Made by a program: the position numbers and the translations under genes. 64,000 nt of DNA, from assembly GCF_022539505.1 (NCBI RefSeq), contig NC_061514.1, positions 334,535,090 through 334,599,089 of the forward strand, read 5' to 3'. Positions 53,388 through 64,000 of this stretch are shown here, piece by piece. The DNA comes from Lolium rigidum. Lineage: Eukaryota; Streptophyta; Magnoliopsida; Poales; Poaceae. Every line of letters begins with the position of its first letter. Position 1 is the stretch's first letter. The notes under the pieces were generated by a model. The model was not told where the DNA came from. It did no database searches and saw nothing but the letters and a program-made list of their open reading frames with translations.

Positions 53388-55661
53388 CAGTGGCGGATCG
53401 AGCGCCCCACCCATGGTGTCACAGGACGGTGGCGGTGGAGCAGGTGGCCACGCGGGACGGCTGCAACGGCACGGGTTGTGGCGGTGCCGCCGGACAACCA
53501 TTCAGGAGCATGTGGCGGCACACAGACACATTGGGGGTAGGGTTAGGGTGCACCCGGTTCGACTCTATCCGTTTTGGCATCCTTGCGCGGTCCCACCAGT
53601 AAGCTCTAGACCCACCAACAGCGGATGCATCACCCCTGCAGCCTAGGTGCGTGCCCGGCCTTCGCTCGTGCTGGCTTCGTACTCGAGTGTGTTTTTAGTG
53701 ACACAAATAAATCTGGCGAGGGGCACAATGTGGGAACGCAGGTGGGACTTGATGTGATGGGCCTTGGCCGCTTGAGCAAGGAACTCGCTCCATCGCTCGC
53801 GCCGTTGTGCGTCTAGGAAAAACAAACGAAGGGAAGTAGCCAGAGACCAAGAAACGATTGAACGGTCAATTCCCAAATCCTCAATCGAGCTCACCTCCAA
53901 ACCCTCCTGTCCGGCCGGCGGCAGCTCTGATTCCGCGATTGCCCCAGTCCCCAACCTCGCCTAGTCCGGTGACAGCTCATGGAGGAGGAGGAGGAGGATG
54001 GAGTCCCAGGTCCGGGAGGCGGAACAACTGATGCAGGCGACAACGATGGCGGGCATGGCAGGAAGCACCAACATCAAGTTCATCTTGCAAAAGAAGATAT
54101 GTTCTTACAGAACAACATCACCAACATATTTTGTATATGCTTGAGAGGGGTGAGATATCTAGTGGAAGGGGGTTGAATCAGGAAACAAGTCTCACAAGGC
54201 CCGGGGATACTAGATGGGGTTCACATTATACAAATTTGCTTTGTGTGCACCAAATGTGGGCGGGAACATTGTATATTCTCCTTGAGGTAAATGATGAGAG
54301 TCGTGGATTGACCCAAGCGGCGGGTTGGATCGAGAAAATGGAGGACTACAAATGTGTTTTCATTTTAAAACTAATGATAAAGTTGCTTGCCATCACGGAT
54401 GAGATTTCGCATGTTTTGCAAAAGAAAGATCTTAATATTGTTCATGCAATGGAATTAGTTAGTGATGTGAAAGATCGATTGGCCTTTATGAGAGAAAGTG
54501 GTTGGGATGATTTTTTTCATGAGGTCCAAGTTTTTTTTTACATGGAGAAGGGCATTCCGATTCCACATATGGATGAACAAATACCGGTTCGCGGTCGTTC
54601 GAGGCTTGATGGAGTGACCTACACTAACCTTCATTTCTACAAAGTTGAGATCTTCTATGTTGGTGTTGACAAGATATGTGTTGAGATGGATCATCACTTT
54701 TGTGAAGCTTCAATGGAGATATTAGAGTGCTTCTCATGCCTTAGTCCAAAGAACTCTTTCTCAATATTTAATGTGGACAAGCTTGCTCGCTTATCTTCAA
54801 TCTATCATGCGGATTACTCTAATGGTGATCGTGCAACCATAAGAGGCCAACTTGAGAATTACATTCACCTATGAGAATCCATTCCTCTTTTTCTACTTGT
54901 ATTAATCTTGAAAGTTTGGCTACAAAGATGGTTGGAACGGGAAAATATTTGGTCTTCCCATTGGTCTACAAGCTTATTGAGTTGGCTTTAATATTACCGG
55001 TGTCAACCGCATCGGTTGAGAGGGCTTTTTCGGCAATGAAGATCATCAAGTCCAAATTGTGTAACAAGCTCAAGAATGAATGGTTCGGTGACTTGATGAT
55101 ATGTTACACTAAGAGGAAGATATTTAGCCAACTTGATAGCGGTGTTATTGCTCAACGGTTTCAAGCCATGAAGAAGAGGAGGAAACATCTACCTCGTAAG
55201 CCTACTAGGGCTAATTAGCACATCATGCTAATATCTTGGTATATTTCTTTGCCTCATGAATCAAGATGTTTATATTTTGAAGGTATTTTCATAAGATTTA
55301 CTAATCCATCTTTCTCTTTTATCTTGTAGAGTCTATTTGCGGGTACATTTGAACATGTCAACTTATGTCATCGACTCTTGAAGTTTCATTAGTTTTTTTG
55401 GACTTCAAGCTAATTTCTATCGTATCTAATATTAGCGGCTTACCGCATATGAGCATTTGAGTATGTTGTGAACTTGCAAATATTTGAATGTTTTGTGAAC
55501 TTTGAAATGTGTTGTGAACGTGTAATGTATATATCCATGTTTCTTCATTAAAACTATTGTGCAAACTCGATTTGCACCGTCCAATTGTTATATTTGTCAC
55601 GGGATTTTTTTTAGTTGTTTTGTGTCGCGCTAGGCTTCGACAAATTCCGGGTCCACCTCTG
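53388..55661 (+). mobile_element. Degenerate hAT element
   Basis: The left end CAGTGGCGGATCGAG and the inverse of the right end, CAGAGGTGGACCCGG, are hAT-like and resemble the ends of the element at 12329-16360. A broken hAT transposase lies between. The flanking 8-mers (GGCGGGCG and AGACCCAC) do not match, so the exact limits are uncertain. Confidence 0.6.
54131..55218 (+). pseudogene. hAT transposase of the zinc-finger MYM1-like type, 5'-deleted
   Basis: The open frame has LTRPGDTRWGSHYTNLL, LLAITDEISHVLQKKDLNIV and a region ending RGQLENYIHL with a stop at 54872-54874. A shifted frame continues with NLESLATKMVGTGKYLVFPL, LALILPVSTASVERAFSAMK and LMICYTKRKIF, the hAT C-terminal dimerisation domain. 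It ends at 55218 after KPTRAN. The N-terminal zinc finger and first catalytic residues are missing. An acidic GC-rich frame at 53979-54110 may be the original 5' exon. One frameshift plus the deletion make it inactive. Confidence 0.8.
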
Positions 55662-56513
55662 AGACCCACTTCTACTAACGCCACCAGACGGAATGGACTT
55701 CAGACTGAGGGCAACCAGATAATTAACCTTACAAAAAATGATCCAAAGTTATTTTTTCCAAGCATTTTGCAAATGATGCGTCTCTAACAAAGTGCCTTGA
55801 AAAATGAACCGTCACATAGTGACCCCAGCTATAGCCAAAAAGTGCCTTGAAAAATGAACCGTCACATAGTGCACCCCCAAAATCTTTAATGCTGCTGCTC
55901 CACAGCCGCCCCAAATCGAACCTCTCCTGCATGGCTGCAGGCAGCATAGGATCCTCGTATGCAAGCGTATTGAACCTCGTTGTGAAGGAACAAGGGAAGC
56001 AGTGTGAAACCAAATACGTTTGCTTTGCGTACTCGCTCCGAAGGAAAAAAGGGAGGGCAGTGTGAAACCGATCAGGTTTGCTTTGCACACTCGTTGGCCT
56101 TCCATGTTAGAGCAATTCCAATAGTATAGCCAATTGTTGGCTATAACAAGATGTCATATTATTTGTAGTCATCATATAGCTAACATGTACAATAGTTGGC
56201 TATAAGAATGTAGTACTTTACTTATTATATGTGCCACCTTTCACTCTCATGAGAGTCTCTAGGAAGCGCGTCATAGTTGCTTGTGCGTAGTAGCCCACCT
56301 CCTTTCTCTCTCTTCTTCTCTCTCCTCCAACTCATCTAAAATATATTATTTAATGTCTTATAGTCAGCTGACTGGACTCTATTGTACTTGCTCTTAGCCG
56401 GCTGGGCGCGGGCATCGAGCAGTCACCTCTTCTACTTCTTCCATTTAAAGGGATGAACCGCCCACCTCTCACCTCTAACTAGCTTCAAGAAGCGATCTCC
56501 CAGCCTCAAAAAC
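55662..56513 (+). promoter_or_regulatory. 5' flank of F-box copy 2
   Basis: This includes islands shared with copy 1: TTTGCTTTGCGTACTCGCTC near 56024, GTGTGAAACCGATCAGGTTT near 56070 and GGGCATCGAGCAGTCACC just before the gene. Two close repeats, AAGTGCCTTGAAAAATGAAC, lie at about 55791 and 55840. A Tourist MITE occupies 56110-56393. No convincing TATA box was found. Confidence 0.65.
56110..56393. mobile_element. Tourist-like MITE in the copy 2 promoter
   Basis: TTA at 56107-56109 and 56394-56396. The ends GAGCAATTCCAATAG and, inverted, GAGCAAGTACAATAG. At 284 bp it is the only uninterrupted member of this family in the window and shows the structure of the split copies at 152 and 9402. It ends about 120 bp upstream of the start codon. 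Confidence 0.95.
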
Positions 56514-57972
56514 ATGGAAGCACATACCATGCCGCAGGCGCCACCGCAGCGTGTCGAGGACATTGTCGAACTCGTCGAGGAGATCCTCCTCCGCCTCCCG
56601 CCGGACGAGCCTGCGAGCCTCGTCCGTGCGGCAGTCGTCTGCAAGCCGTGGTGCAGCCTCATCTCCAGCCACCGCTTCCGCCGTCTCTACCGCGACTTCC
56701 ACAAAACACCACCTATGCTTGGTTTCTTCCGCGGCGGGTGGCCGCGTTCATTCGCCGATTGTGACAGCCTCACACCAAGCGAACCACTTTTTACCTCCGC
56801 CTCCACCGAAGGCTTCTCCCCGCTTGATCCCGAGGGCAACTATAATGTGTACGACTGCCGCCACGGTCGCGTCCTGCTCCAAAAGGGATGCGACGATGAC
56901 TCTACTGTAGAAGACCTCGACGTCGACGACTGTATGAAGTTTCTCGTCTGGGACCCTATGACGGGCAGCCAGTGGCCGCTGGTGGCGCCCGACCAAATAG
57001 GCGGCTGTTGGCATGGGGCTGCAGTGCTATGTGTGTGGGCGGCTGTGACCACGGCGCCTGCCACATGGGTCCGTTTCTTGTGGTTTACATCAGCATTGAC
57101 GAATATGAAGACGGTGGCTAGGGAGCTTGGGTGTACGTCTACTCTTCGAAGACTTCTAAATGGCGCGAACGGGCCTCTGTTCCCCTTATTACCATGGAAA
57201 CAGGACACTGCATCAAGACAGACTCTTTGGTTCTCGTTGCTGAATCATTCTACTGCCTCGTTACGTTGACCTACCGAGAAGAAGCAGCACACCAAGTTGT
57301 CAAGTACGATTTAGGCGATAACAGCCTATCGGTATTTAAGGTGCCCCCCATGGTGGCTGATAGTTCCCATATCTCTCCTGCCGTCCTCACAGCTGAGGAC
57401 GCTGGGCTGGGCCTGGCGCACCTGGACATGTTCAGCCTCCGCATGTGGTCTTACGACGATGGGGTTGCAGAGTGGACACACCACAGAGTCATTGATCTCA
57501 AGATGCTTCTCCCCATTGGCGACCACATGATTTCACCCAAGGTGGTAGGCTCTGTGGAGGGCACTCGTACCATCTTTGTTCTAACAGATCTTGGCGTCCA
57601 CATGATTGATCTCAGCTCGCTGACGTCCAGGAACGAAGGTCATAATTTGCAACTGTCTCAGAAGATATATTCCATCGTGGGACGACGGGTCCATTGCATC
57701 TTTCCCTACGTTAGCTTCTTCGATCGACCAGGTACAGTTCATTCGAAAATCTCAACCTTCGCTCGTATTGTATTCATCCTTCTGTTTTGTACTTCATTTT
57801 TGGAACATACAAAGCAAGATTTGTTTCTGAGTGTAATTTGCTTTGTTTCTCATTCTTCTGTCGGGCTACTTTACCAGTGGTCACGGCTAGGAGGACTGTG
57901 TCGACTGGAGAAGGCGCTGCATCTGTTCGCCGAAGCAAACGGACCCGGAGGCCCAACCCAAGGTACCTGTGA
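56514..57972 (+). pseudogene. F-box gene copy 2, frameshift and stop
   Basis: The start MEAHTMPQAPPQRVEDIVEL has an F-box in the same place as copy 1 (EEILLRLPPDEPASLVRAAV). CRHGRVLL and LVWDPMTGSQWPL follow. A 1-bp deletion near 57040 shifts the frame (copy 1 reads CAVGDCDH here), and in the ancestral frame a TAG follows at 57119-57121. The downstream half is otherwise open: YVYSSKTSKWRERA, VPPMVADSSHISPAV, MWSYDDGVAEWTHHR and FVLTDLGVHMIDL. A GT donor is at 57732, an AG acceptor at 57876-57877. The last exon has TARRTVSTGEGAASVRRSKR and ends NPRYL, stop 57970-57972. A truncated F-box protein of about 180 residues is the most that could be made in the original frame. Confidence 0.9.
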
Positions 57973-58850
57973 GCCCAATCTGTCATATATTCAGCAATGA
58001 GCAAGGTGTGAAGAAGCTAGACATGAAACTTGCAGCCGGTTCGGGTTTAAAAAATAACTGGAGGCCGACTCTCTCTTTTCGGATGTCCTTCTCTTCCTCT
58101 CGAATTTGTGTAATTTGGGCACAATTTGTACCGGAGCCTTTATCAGTTGTAATAGGATCATAACACTTGATCTTCTAAAGTCCAAACCGATCTATTTTCC
58201 TAGTAGCAGCGGCACATTATGGAGAAAATGAAGTTGCAAAGGTCAATGATATGATAAAGTAGTACCTTTTTAGGCTGGTTTGGTCGTAATTAAAGAAGCT
58301 GGGTGCAGTTTCAGATGGACATTCAGTTTATGGTCTTGTGTTTGTCACTACTTAGTTTTAGTTCTGGGTTTGAGTCTTCTATGGCGATTCCGTATTGAAG
58401 ATGATCCGGCCAGTTGCAAGATTTATTCTGCTTCCTGTTGCATGATCTCTTTTTTGTGTGTAGTATATACTCAGTGCTGTACTAGAGAGTACTAACTCTG
58501 CACTCAGCTGTGTTACAACCTCAACCTTACTAGGAGGAATAGGCCAATATTGTTTTCTAGTAGTAAGCTGCAAAGCGACTTTGTTTCACTCCTTCCATTT
58601 GTACTCAACCCCGTACGTTGTTTCTGTTTCCGTCTCCGCCTATCATTTGCTTTATTTTTACTGAGAATAGCAACTGGCAAACTTCATATTGTCGGACAGG
58701 TATCAGCGAGTGGGACATTTGGCAAAGACTCTGTCGAGTGCCTGTGGGCTGTATCACTTGACATGCGGCAAAATCAGGTAGTGATTACCCTTTTGGTTCA
58801 TCAAATCTTGGCCGAACTGACACCCAAAATCTTAAGAGCGTAGCATGCTC
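57973..58850 (+). other. 3' flank of F-box copy 2
   Basis: This parallels the copy 1 flank (33724-34045 and 38083-38830) without the LINE. It preserves the pre-insertion sequence GTCGTAATTAAAGAAGCTGG at 58286-58305. Confidence 0.75.
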
Positions 58851-60300
58851 CCAGCACCGCTACATCACGGCGTCATGGTCTCAGTCTTCTAGTCAGCCAC
58901 ATGGCCGGTGCTACCAACTTATCGGTAGAAGATTTAAGTGTTCTAGTCACTGGTCGACGTCGATTACCTTTTATAACTGGGACAGGGACAGTTGATTTAT
59001 CAGTAGTTGATGAACAGATTGGCATGCACACACTGTACAATAGTAACTTGAGGTCACAAACCGTATTTCTTCTGGCTGGGTAGTTGCCAATAAGAGTTTA
59101 AGCAACAAAAAAAAATAGAGATTTTGCTGCAGCTCGGACTCCCAGCGGACCATACCCATCGTCAGACCTCTGGTAAAAGAATGAATGACACCTCTGACAG
59201 ACAAGTATTATGCTAGATATAATAACATGACAGAATAACAAATATTCAGACATTTTGAAGAATGACACAACTGTTGAACAGTCAAACAGAAATACTTCAC
59301 ATACAATAATATACAGCTTATAGTAGGAATCAAAACTGAAAAAGTATGCAACACATCATTTATTAATTTCAGTCAATCCACAAAATAGTTGGATAGCTTA
59401 GATAGCTGACGGACTCAGAAATACTAGACATCTTGCATAGCTGATAGATACACAAATACTCGAACAAACAAACCACTAGCAAAACATAAAGAGGTAAAAC
59501 TGGATCAAGGATATCATAGTCCATAACGCTCATCCCGAGCGCGAGCTTGCTCATGACTATGGCTGACCAAGCAACCGTAACTTGCCCCTTAGAGTCGCCA
59601 AGGTCACATGCACACTGGCTTATGTTGCAATATAATATTGGCGTTGGACCTAAACTAGACATTATCTTGCCAAAGGATGCTTGTAGACAACTTTCAAGCT
59701 TTCTTCCCATTGTTCCTAAGCATTCATATATAGTAAATGTATATACTATTCAAATGTATGATCCGAAGCATTCATATAATCTACTATTAAGTTGAACAAA
59801 AGTAATTGTCCAGCCTAATTAATTTATTAAATAGAAAATATATGGTGATGCAGATAAATCAATTACAAAAATTTTATTTTCTCCAACATGGTTGCAACAA
59901 CAATAGGTTTGACGTCTTCAGCCGTTGACCACTGGTATGAGTTCAGAATCAGTTTGGAAACCCCATTCCAACAAAAATAAGGTTGCCTCTATGCAACGGC
60001 AATGGCATTCGGCGGCTACATATATCGGTGAAAAGGACGGGAAGCGGTGGGAACGTGGTGCCGCACATTTTCGCCACCGCGTGGCCGTCGCCAGACCGTC
60101 TCAGGAATTGAGGCGGACAGATCTCACTTCCGAGGCTGGCCCCATCAATTTTCCATCCATCCGACGCCCCCGCTAGCCTTCCCGTGGGTAGGGTTCAGCC
60201 TAGGGACACCGGATAACTCCTTATCCCGCGTCGGCGCAAAAAAATAAATTAGAGGGTGCGGCTAGGCATGAATTTTAGCGCCGGCACCCTCTTTACGTCT
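58851..60300. other. Non-coding, nothing recognised
   Basis: A 113-codon minus-strand frame (59369-59710) matches no family I know and has no gene-like context. A small inverted repeat (AGAGGGTGC...GCACCCTCT, 60250-60294) lies just before the PIF element and may be a MITE remnant. Confidence 0.4.
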
Positions 60301-60303
60301 TTA

Positions 60304-62333
60304 GAGCATCTCCACCGGCGGCCCCGATAGCATTTTGGGGACCGACAGCCAAAATGGGCTCGCACCGATGCGCCCCAAACAGCGCCGGCCAATTTTGGAG
60401 CCCAATAGAATCACCGGAAACCCCGTGCTGGCCCCTTCGCCAAGGGCGCGAATCGGGCGCGCCGGTACCTCGAGGCACGTTTGAAAACGAGCGTGGGCTC
60501 CACCTGGCAGCCAGACACACCGATTTTCCACCTCCTACACACGCCCGAGCCGACTCCCACCCTCTAGATCGCCACCGTCGCCATCTCCACCGCGCCCCCT
60601 GCTTGCAATAGACACCGCCGACTGTCTAGGAACCGTCGTCCATCTACACCACCGCCACCCCCTCGACCGGCGGCCGCTGTTTCGCCCGGAACAGAGCTCG
60701 CCGCCACCGCGATAGTATCACCCCGCCCGCAAGGTGTTCGTCTGATTGCCGCGATGGACAACGACGACGAGATGATGGTGCAGCTGTTCACGGAGGATCA
60801 GGACGCTCAGACTGTTCGGCGGCAACGAGCAGGCGGCTGATCTCGACGAACATGCTGCGCGTTCGCCAGCCTTTCTTCGTCGTGCCTCGGCGCGGCAGCT
60901 CAAAGCCAGGCAAGAGGAGGAACATCAACCGACATCATGAAGCCGGCGCAATGTTGCTTGACGCCGACTACTTCAACGATGACGCGACTCATTCGTCGAA
61001 GGAATTTTGGCGCCGGTTTAGGATAAACAAGGAGCTGTTCTTGAAGATTGTCCGCAGCGTCAGGGAGTACGACAACTACTTCATGGCCAAGAAAAATTGC
61101 ACAGGTTTGTGGGGCTTCACCTCAATTTAGAAGTGCACTGCTGCAATGTGCTGTCTTGCATACGGAGTTCCTCCAGATACAAACCAATGACTACCTACGG
61201 ATGGCAGAGTCGATATGTACAGAGACTCTCTACAGGTTCTGCCGAGCCGTCATAACGGTGTTTGCTAAAGACTATATGAGAGCACCAAGAGAAGATGATA
61301 CAGCTCGGATCCTGCAAAAGAATGCAGCAAGAGGGTTTCCTAGGATACTCGGAAGCATTGACTGTATGCATTGGGGCTGGAAGAATTGCCCTTTTGCTTG
61401 GCAGAGGATCTACAAGGAGCATACTGGTGAGTGCAGTGTCATTCTTGAGGCGGTGACAGACCATGAACTTTGGATTTAGCATGTATTTTTTGGTATGGCA
61501 GGAACAAACAATGATATCAACGTGATGCAGCGCTCTCCGGTGTTTGCCAGGCTAGCTGAGGGACAAGCTCCTGTCGTGAACTTTGAGGTAAACGGCCACA
61601 CATACAACAAGAGGTATTATCTAGATGATGGTATATATCCGACGTATGCTACATTTGTGAAGACAATTCCCTCTCCATCAAACGAGATGGAAGCCTATTT
61701 TGCAACATACTAGGAAGCAGCACGCAAGGATGTTGAGCGTACTTTTGGGGTTCTTCAACAGCGTTTCACCATTGTGAGGTACCCTGCTCTCACTTGGTCT
61801 GAGACACAGATGTGGAAGGTGATGAACGTATGTGTGATCATCCACAACATGGTCATTGAGAGCGAGCGCGATACAACTGTGCAGGATGATCATCCATTTG
61901 ATTATCAAGGGCCACTAGCTGAGGTAGAGCATGTACCCAAAAAATTTGCTTCTTTTCTTCATATGCACAATGAAACTCGAGATGCAGGTGTCCATGCACA
62001 GCTGAAGGCGGATCTAGCTGCGCATTTGTGGGCGAGGAGAGGAGCAGCCAACAATGCATGATTTTATTTCTATTTGTTTGCCTGTATGAATAATTTAAGT
62101 ACTATTTGTTTGTTGGGTTGTATGAATAATTTAAGTACTATTTATTTGATTGATTGTATGAATAATTTAATTCTATTTATGTGATTGTATGAATAAAATG
62201 TGATTGATATGTTGTTACAAAATAGTGTAAAAAGAAAAGGAAAATTGGGGGCTGCCATTTTAGGGGCGCCGGGAGGATGCAGTGCCGGCGTCCCCAAAAC
62301 GAAGGTGCCGGCGCTCCTGCCGTGGAGATGCTC
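60304..62333 (+). mobile_element. PIF/Harbinger DNA transposon with TTA target duplication
   Basis: TTA at 60301-60303 and 62334-62336. The ends GAGCATCTCCACCGGCG and, inverted, GAGCATCTCCACGGCAG. It is 2,030 bp with one transposase gene, broken. It is a different subfamily from the element at 188-2291 (different ends and diverged protein). Confidence 0.93.
60754..62061 (+). pseudogene. PIF/Harbinger DDE transposase with three TAG stops
   Basis: The probable start at 60754 is MDNDDEMMVQLFTEDQDAQ, with a frame change near 60820. The core reads [66 protein letters not shown] (first aspartate), [16 protein letters not shown] (second aspartate) and [15 protein letters not shown] (glutamate region), ending [18 protein letters not shown] stops fall at 61128-61130, 61478-61480 and 61711-61713, where relatives have Gln or Trp. 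A frameshift lies near 61188. All three catalytic positions remain. Related to DDE_Tnp_4 nucleases. Confidence 0.9.
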
Positions 62334-62336
62334 TTA

Positions 62337-62986
62337 GGGAGCCTTTGATGATGGCGAGAGGAGATGCTCTAAATGCGGCAACGTGGTAAACCACAAGGCT
62401 GAAAGAAGATGCCTGCAGCCCTGCACCCGCATCAACAAAAATCCTGCGTCGAAGTAAATCAGCTTGCAGACAAAAAAAGAACTTGCTCGGCTCATCACTC
62501 ATCTGCATGGGAAGACTCACCTTGCTCGGCCTGGAACCGAACGATGGCTGGCTCCCCGCGTCTTCTTCCATAGCACGAGGCGTCGAGGCCTCGAGGTGGC
62601 TGTTCTGGCAGTGGAAAAACTGCGTGAGGGCAAGCGCCGGCGAGGGGCACGGCAACAGCACGGAGATGAGAGAGATCACTGGCCTCGTCTTCGCCACAAC
62701 TCAGTTCGGCCGTGTCCGTAACCACCTGCTCGAGGGTCGTGCGATCCCTGGCAGCCATGCACTGACTCATCGGGCTCCATGTCGTCGATCTCCATTCCAA
62801 AGCAGCGATATGTGTGATAACTGTCACCGCCGCCGCTACTACTGCTACAGACTTGACCGGCGCCGTCTTCCCTCCCTCCCGCTCAAGGCGAGGAAGTATT
62901 CCCCGCGGCCGCGCAGTTCGGCCAGCCACGCAATGCAGGCGAACCGTTTCACCCAGCTACAGATGGGCTAACACGCGCTGTAAGAC
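62337..62986. other. GC-rich segment between two PIF/Harbinger elements
   Basis: Moderate-length frames exist on both strands (for example the minus strand at 62260-62697), but neither shows a domain I recognise. The words GAGATGCTCT at 62361 and GAGCATCTCC at 62990 hint at further PIF-type ends. Confidence 0.4.
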
Positions 62987-62989
62987 TTA

Positions 62990-64000
62990 GAGCATCTCCA
63001 CTCGTTGGCGCTCCCCACGGCGAAATCCAGACGAAAGAACCGCCGGATTGGACGAAATTAAGTCGTGGGGAGTACCTCATTTCCAGTCGTCCACCCGGAG
63101 TTCGGCGGACATAGTTTAAATTCAAACAAAGCGTCGTCCCGCGCTACAAGTACGGCCAGTTGATCGGCAAAAAATGAGCAAAAAGATCAGCCACAAATCG
63201 GCGATCGGAGGGAAATTACACGGAAACAGGCTCATCGGCAGTCCCGGCCGGCACGGCGGTGTCCGACGGACCAGTTTCCTCACACACCGTGGCTGAAGCG
63301 GCTACGGCAGTCGACGTCGCAGCAGCGGCAGTGGACGTCGAAGCAGCGGCAGTCGACGAGGTAGACGGTGAGGAAGACGAGGTAGGAGCCGGCGGAGACG
63401 ACGAAGGACTGGCCGGAGTGGCTCGGAGGATGTCGCTGCGGTGGCCCTGGTAACAATTCCTCGTCTCCTCGTCCATCAGTTCCATGTTGCCGCTGCCCAT
63501 CAGGAACGCCAAGTCTGTGTTCCTCTTCTTCGCCGCCGCCGTCGTCTTCAGCAGGGCGATCCGGGCGCCTTGGTTGGCGAGCATCTCCCGCCACCTGCCG
63601 TCGAACTTGTCGTTCCTCCCGTCGGCGTGCGACCTCAAGTCGGCTCAACACTTGTCGATCGACGCCTGCATCCTGTCGGCGGGATTGCCCGTCTTTTTGA
63701 TCTCTTTGAGCTTCTTCTGGCCGAGTTCAGGGCGCCCTTCCGCCGCGCCAGCCGCCGGAGCGTCGGGGTTGTACGGCTCGGTCTTGCTCTTCGAGAGGGT
63801 CGTGCGGGTTTCCTTCCACTTCTCGCAGTTCTCGAGGCGGGCGTAGACGTTCGGGAACTTGAACTGCATGCCGGTGTCGTCCGTGTACATGTCCAAAGCA
63901 CGGCGCAGCCGGGAAAAAGAGTAAGGCGATACGGGTCAGCTCACGACGATGTACCTCGGTGATGCAGAGTCGACGGAGCGTACCTTTTGCTCCAAGTCGT
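62990..64000 (-). mobile_element. PIF/Harbinger element, left end only
   Basis: TTA at 62987-62989 is followed by GAGCATCTCCACTCGTTGG, close to the ends of the element at 60304. A minus-strand gene of the Myb-like/NAM-associated type lies inside. The element continues past the window. Confidence 0.8.
63216..63896 (-). pseudogene. Harbinger accessory (Myb-like, NAM-associated C-terminal) protein, partial
   Basis: The minus strand reads FPNVYARLENCEKWKETRTT, GQKKLKEIKKTGNPADRMQ, then a stop at 63645-63647 in place of the usual Trp. It continues DLRSHADGRNDKFDGRWREM, LANQGARIALLKTT, a Ser/Ala/Thr-rich tail, and ends GTADEPVSV at 63216. This is the C-terminal part of the second PIF/Harbinger protein, which helps the transposase enter the nucleus and bind DNA. 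A GT donor-like site near 63982 suggests an intron with the N-terminal exon outside the window. Confidence 0.7.

Noticed and set aside
53380..55669. 8-bp target duplication for the hAT at 53388
   Set aside because: GGCGGGCG and AGACCCAC do not match. The limits remain tentative.
59369..59710. 113-codon minus-strand frame as a gene
   Set aside because: No recognised motif, no neighbouring exons, and AT-rich surroundings.
60250..60294. Small inverted repeat AGAGGGTGC...GCACCCTCT as a MITE
   Set aside because: It is only about 45 bp, without a clear target duplication. It could be chance or a remnant.
62260..62697. 145-codon minus-strand frame between the two Harbinger elements
   Set aside because: The composition is compatible with chance in GC-rich DNA, and no family was recognised.

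Overview
The window is nuclear DNA of a grass, most likely a Triticeae species (wheat, Aegilops or barley group). The basis is BARE/WIS/Angela-type Copia LTRs, a Sabrina/WHAM-type Gypsy element, CACTA elements with TACCGGTT palindromes, Stowaway and Tourist MITEs, and split genes with GT-AG introns. No prokaryotic operon, CRISPR array, rRNA or tRNA gene was recognised. Almost all of the 64 kb is mobile DNA nested in mobile DNA around one duplicated host gene.

Host component: a two-exon F-box gene is present twice in direct orientation. Copy 1 starts at 16484, is cut by a 15.8 kb Helitron (17232-33040) and resumes at 33041 exactly in frame, ending at 33723. Copy 2 (56514-57972) is uninterrupted but carries a 1-bp deletion and a stop codon. 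The homology between the two copies includes the promoter (10741 onward versus 56017 onward) and the 3' flank (to about 38830 versus 58850). Copy 1's promoter holds a LINE (10777-12248) and a three-deep nest, a hAT element (12329-16360) containing a MULE (13022-16263) containing a foldback MULE with about 850-bp arms (14162-16018). Copy 2's promoter holds a Tourist MITE (56110-56393).

Left part (1-10740): two copies of a Tourist MITE with its flank (from 1 and from 9250). One holds a PIF/Harbinger element (188-2291), and the other preserves the empty site. Between them lies a Gypsy element (3073-8783) with matching target duplications whose internal region is chimeric.

Helitron (17232-33040): it carries a LINE tail, a Stowaway element that captured the 5' end of a receptor-like kinase gene (18902-19468), and a 12.1 kb CACTA element (20328-32458). 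The CACTA has TNP2 and Transposase_24/ULP1-type genes on the minus strand. On the plus strand it has a TATA box followed by five tandem units of about 141 bp, each folding into a hairpin with a 21-22 nt inner stem. The fifth unit has paired changes in both arms. This is the best candidate for an undescribed functional system in the window: a transposon-borne small-RNA precursor.

Right-centre (34046-53162): a minus-strand LINE, then a Copia LTR (39332-51692) interrupted by a Sabrina-like Gypsy element (39901-50350). The Gypsy element is in turn interrupted by a Pack-MULE (41878-45230) carrying pieces of a TPR/DnaJ gene, itself cut by a BARE/Angela-type solo LTR. A 100-N assembly gap lies at 48198-48297. 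Right end (53163-64000): a degenerate hAT, F-box copy 2, a PIF/Harbinger element with a broken transposase (60304-62333) and the start of another (62990 to the window end).

Boundaries rest on target-site duplications and terminal repeats read directly from the sequence. Family names rest on recognition without database searches.
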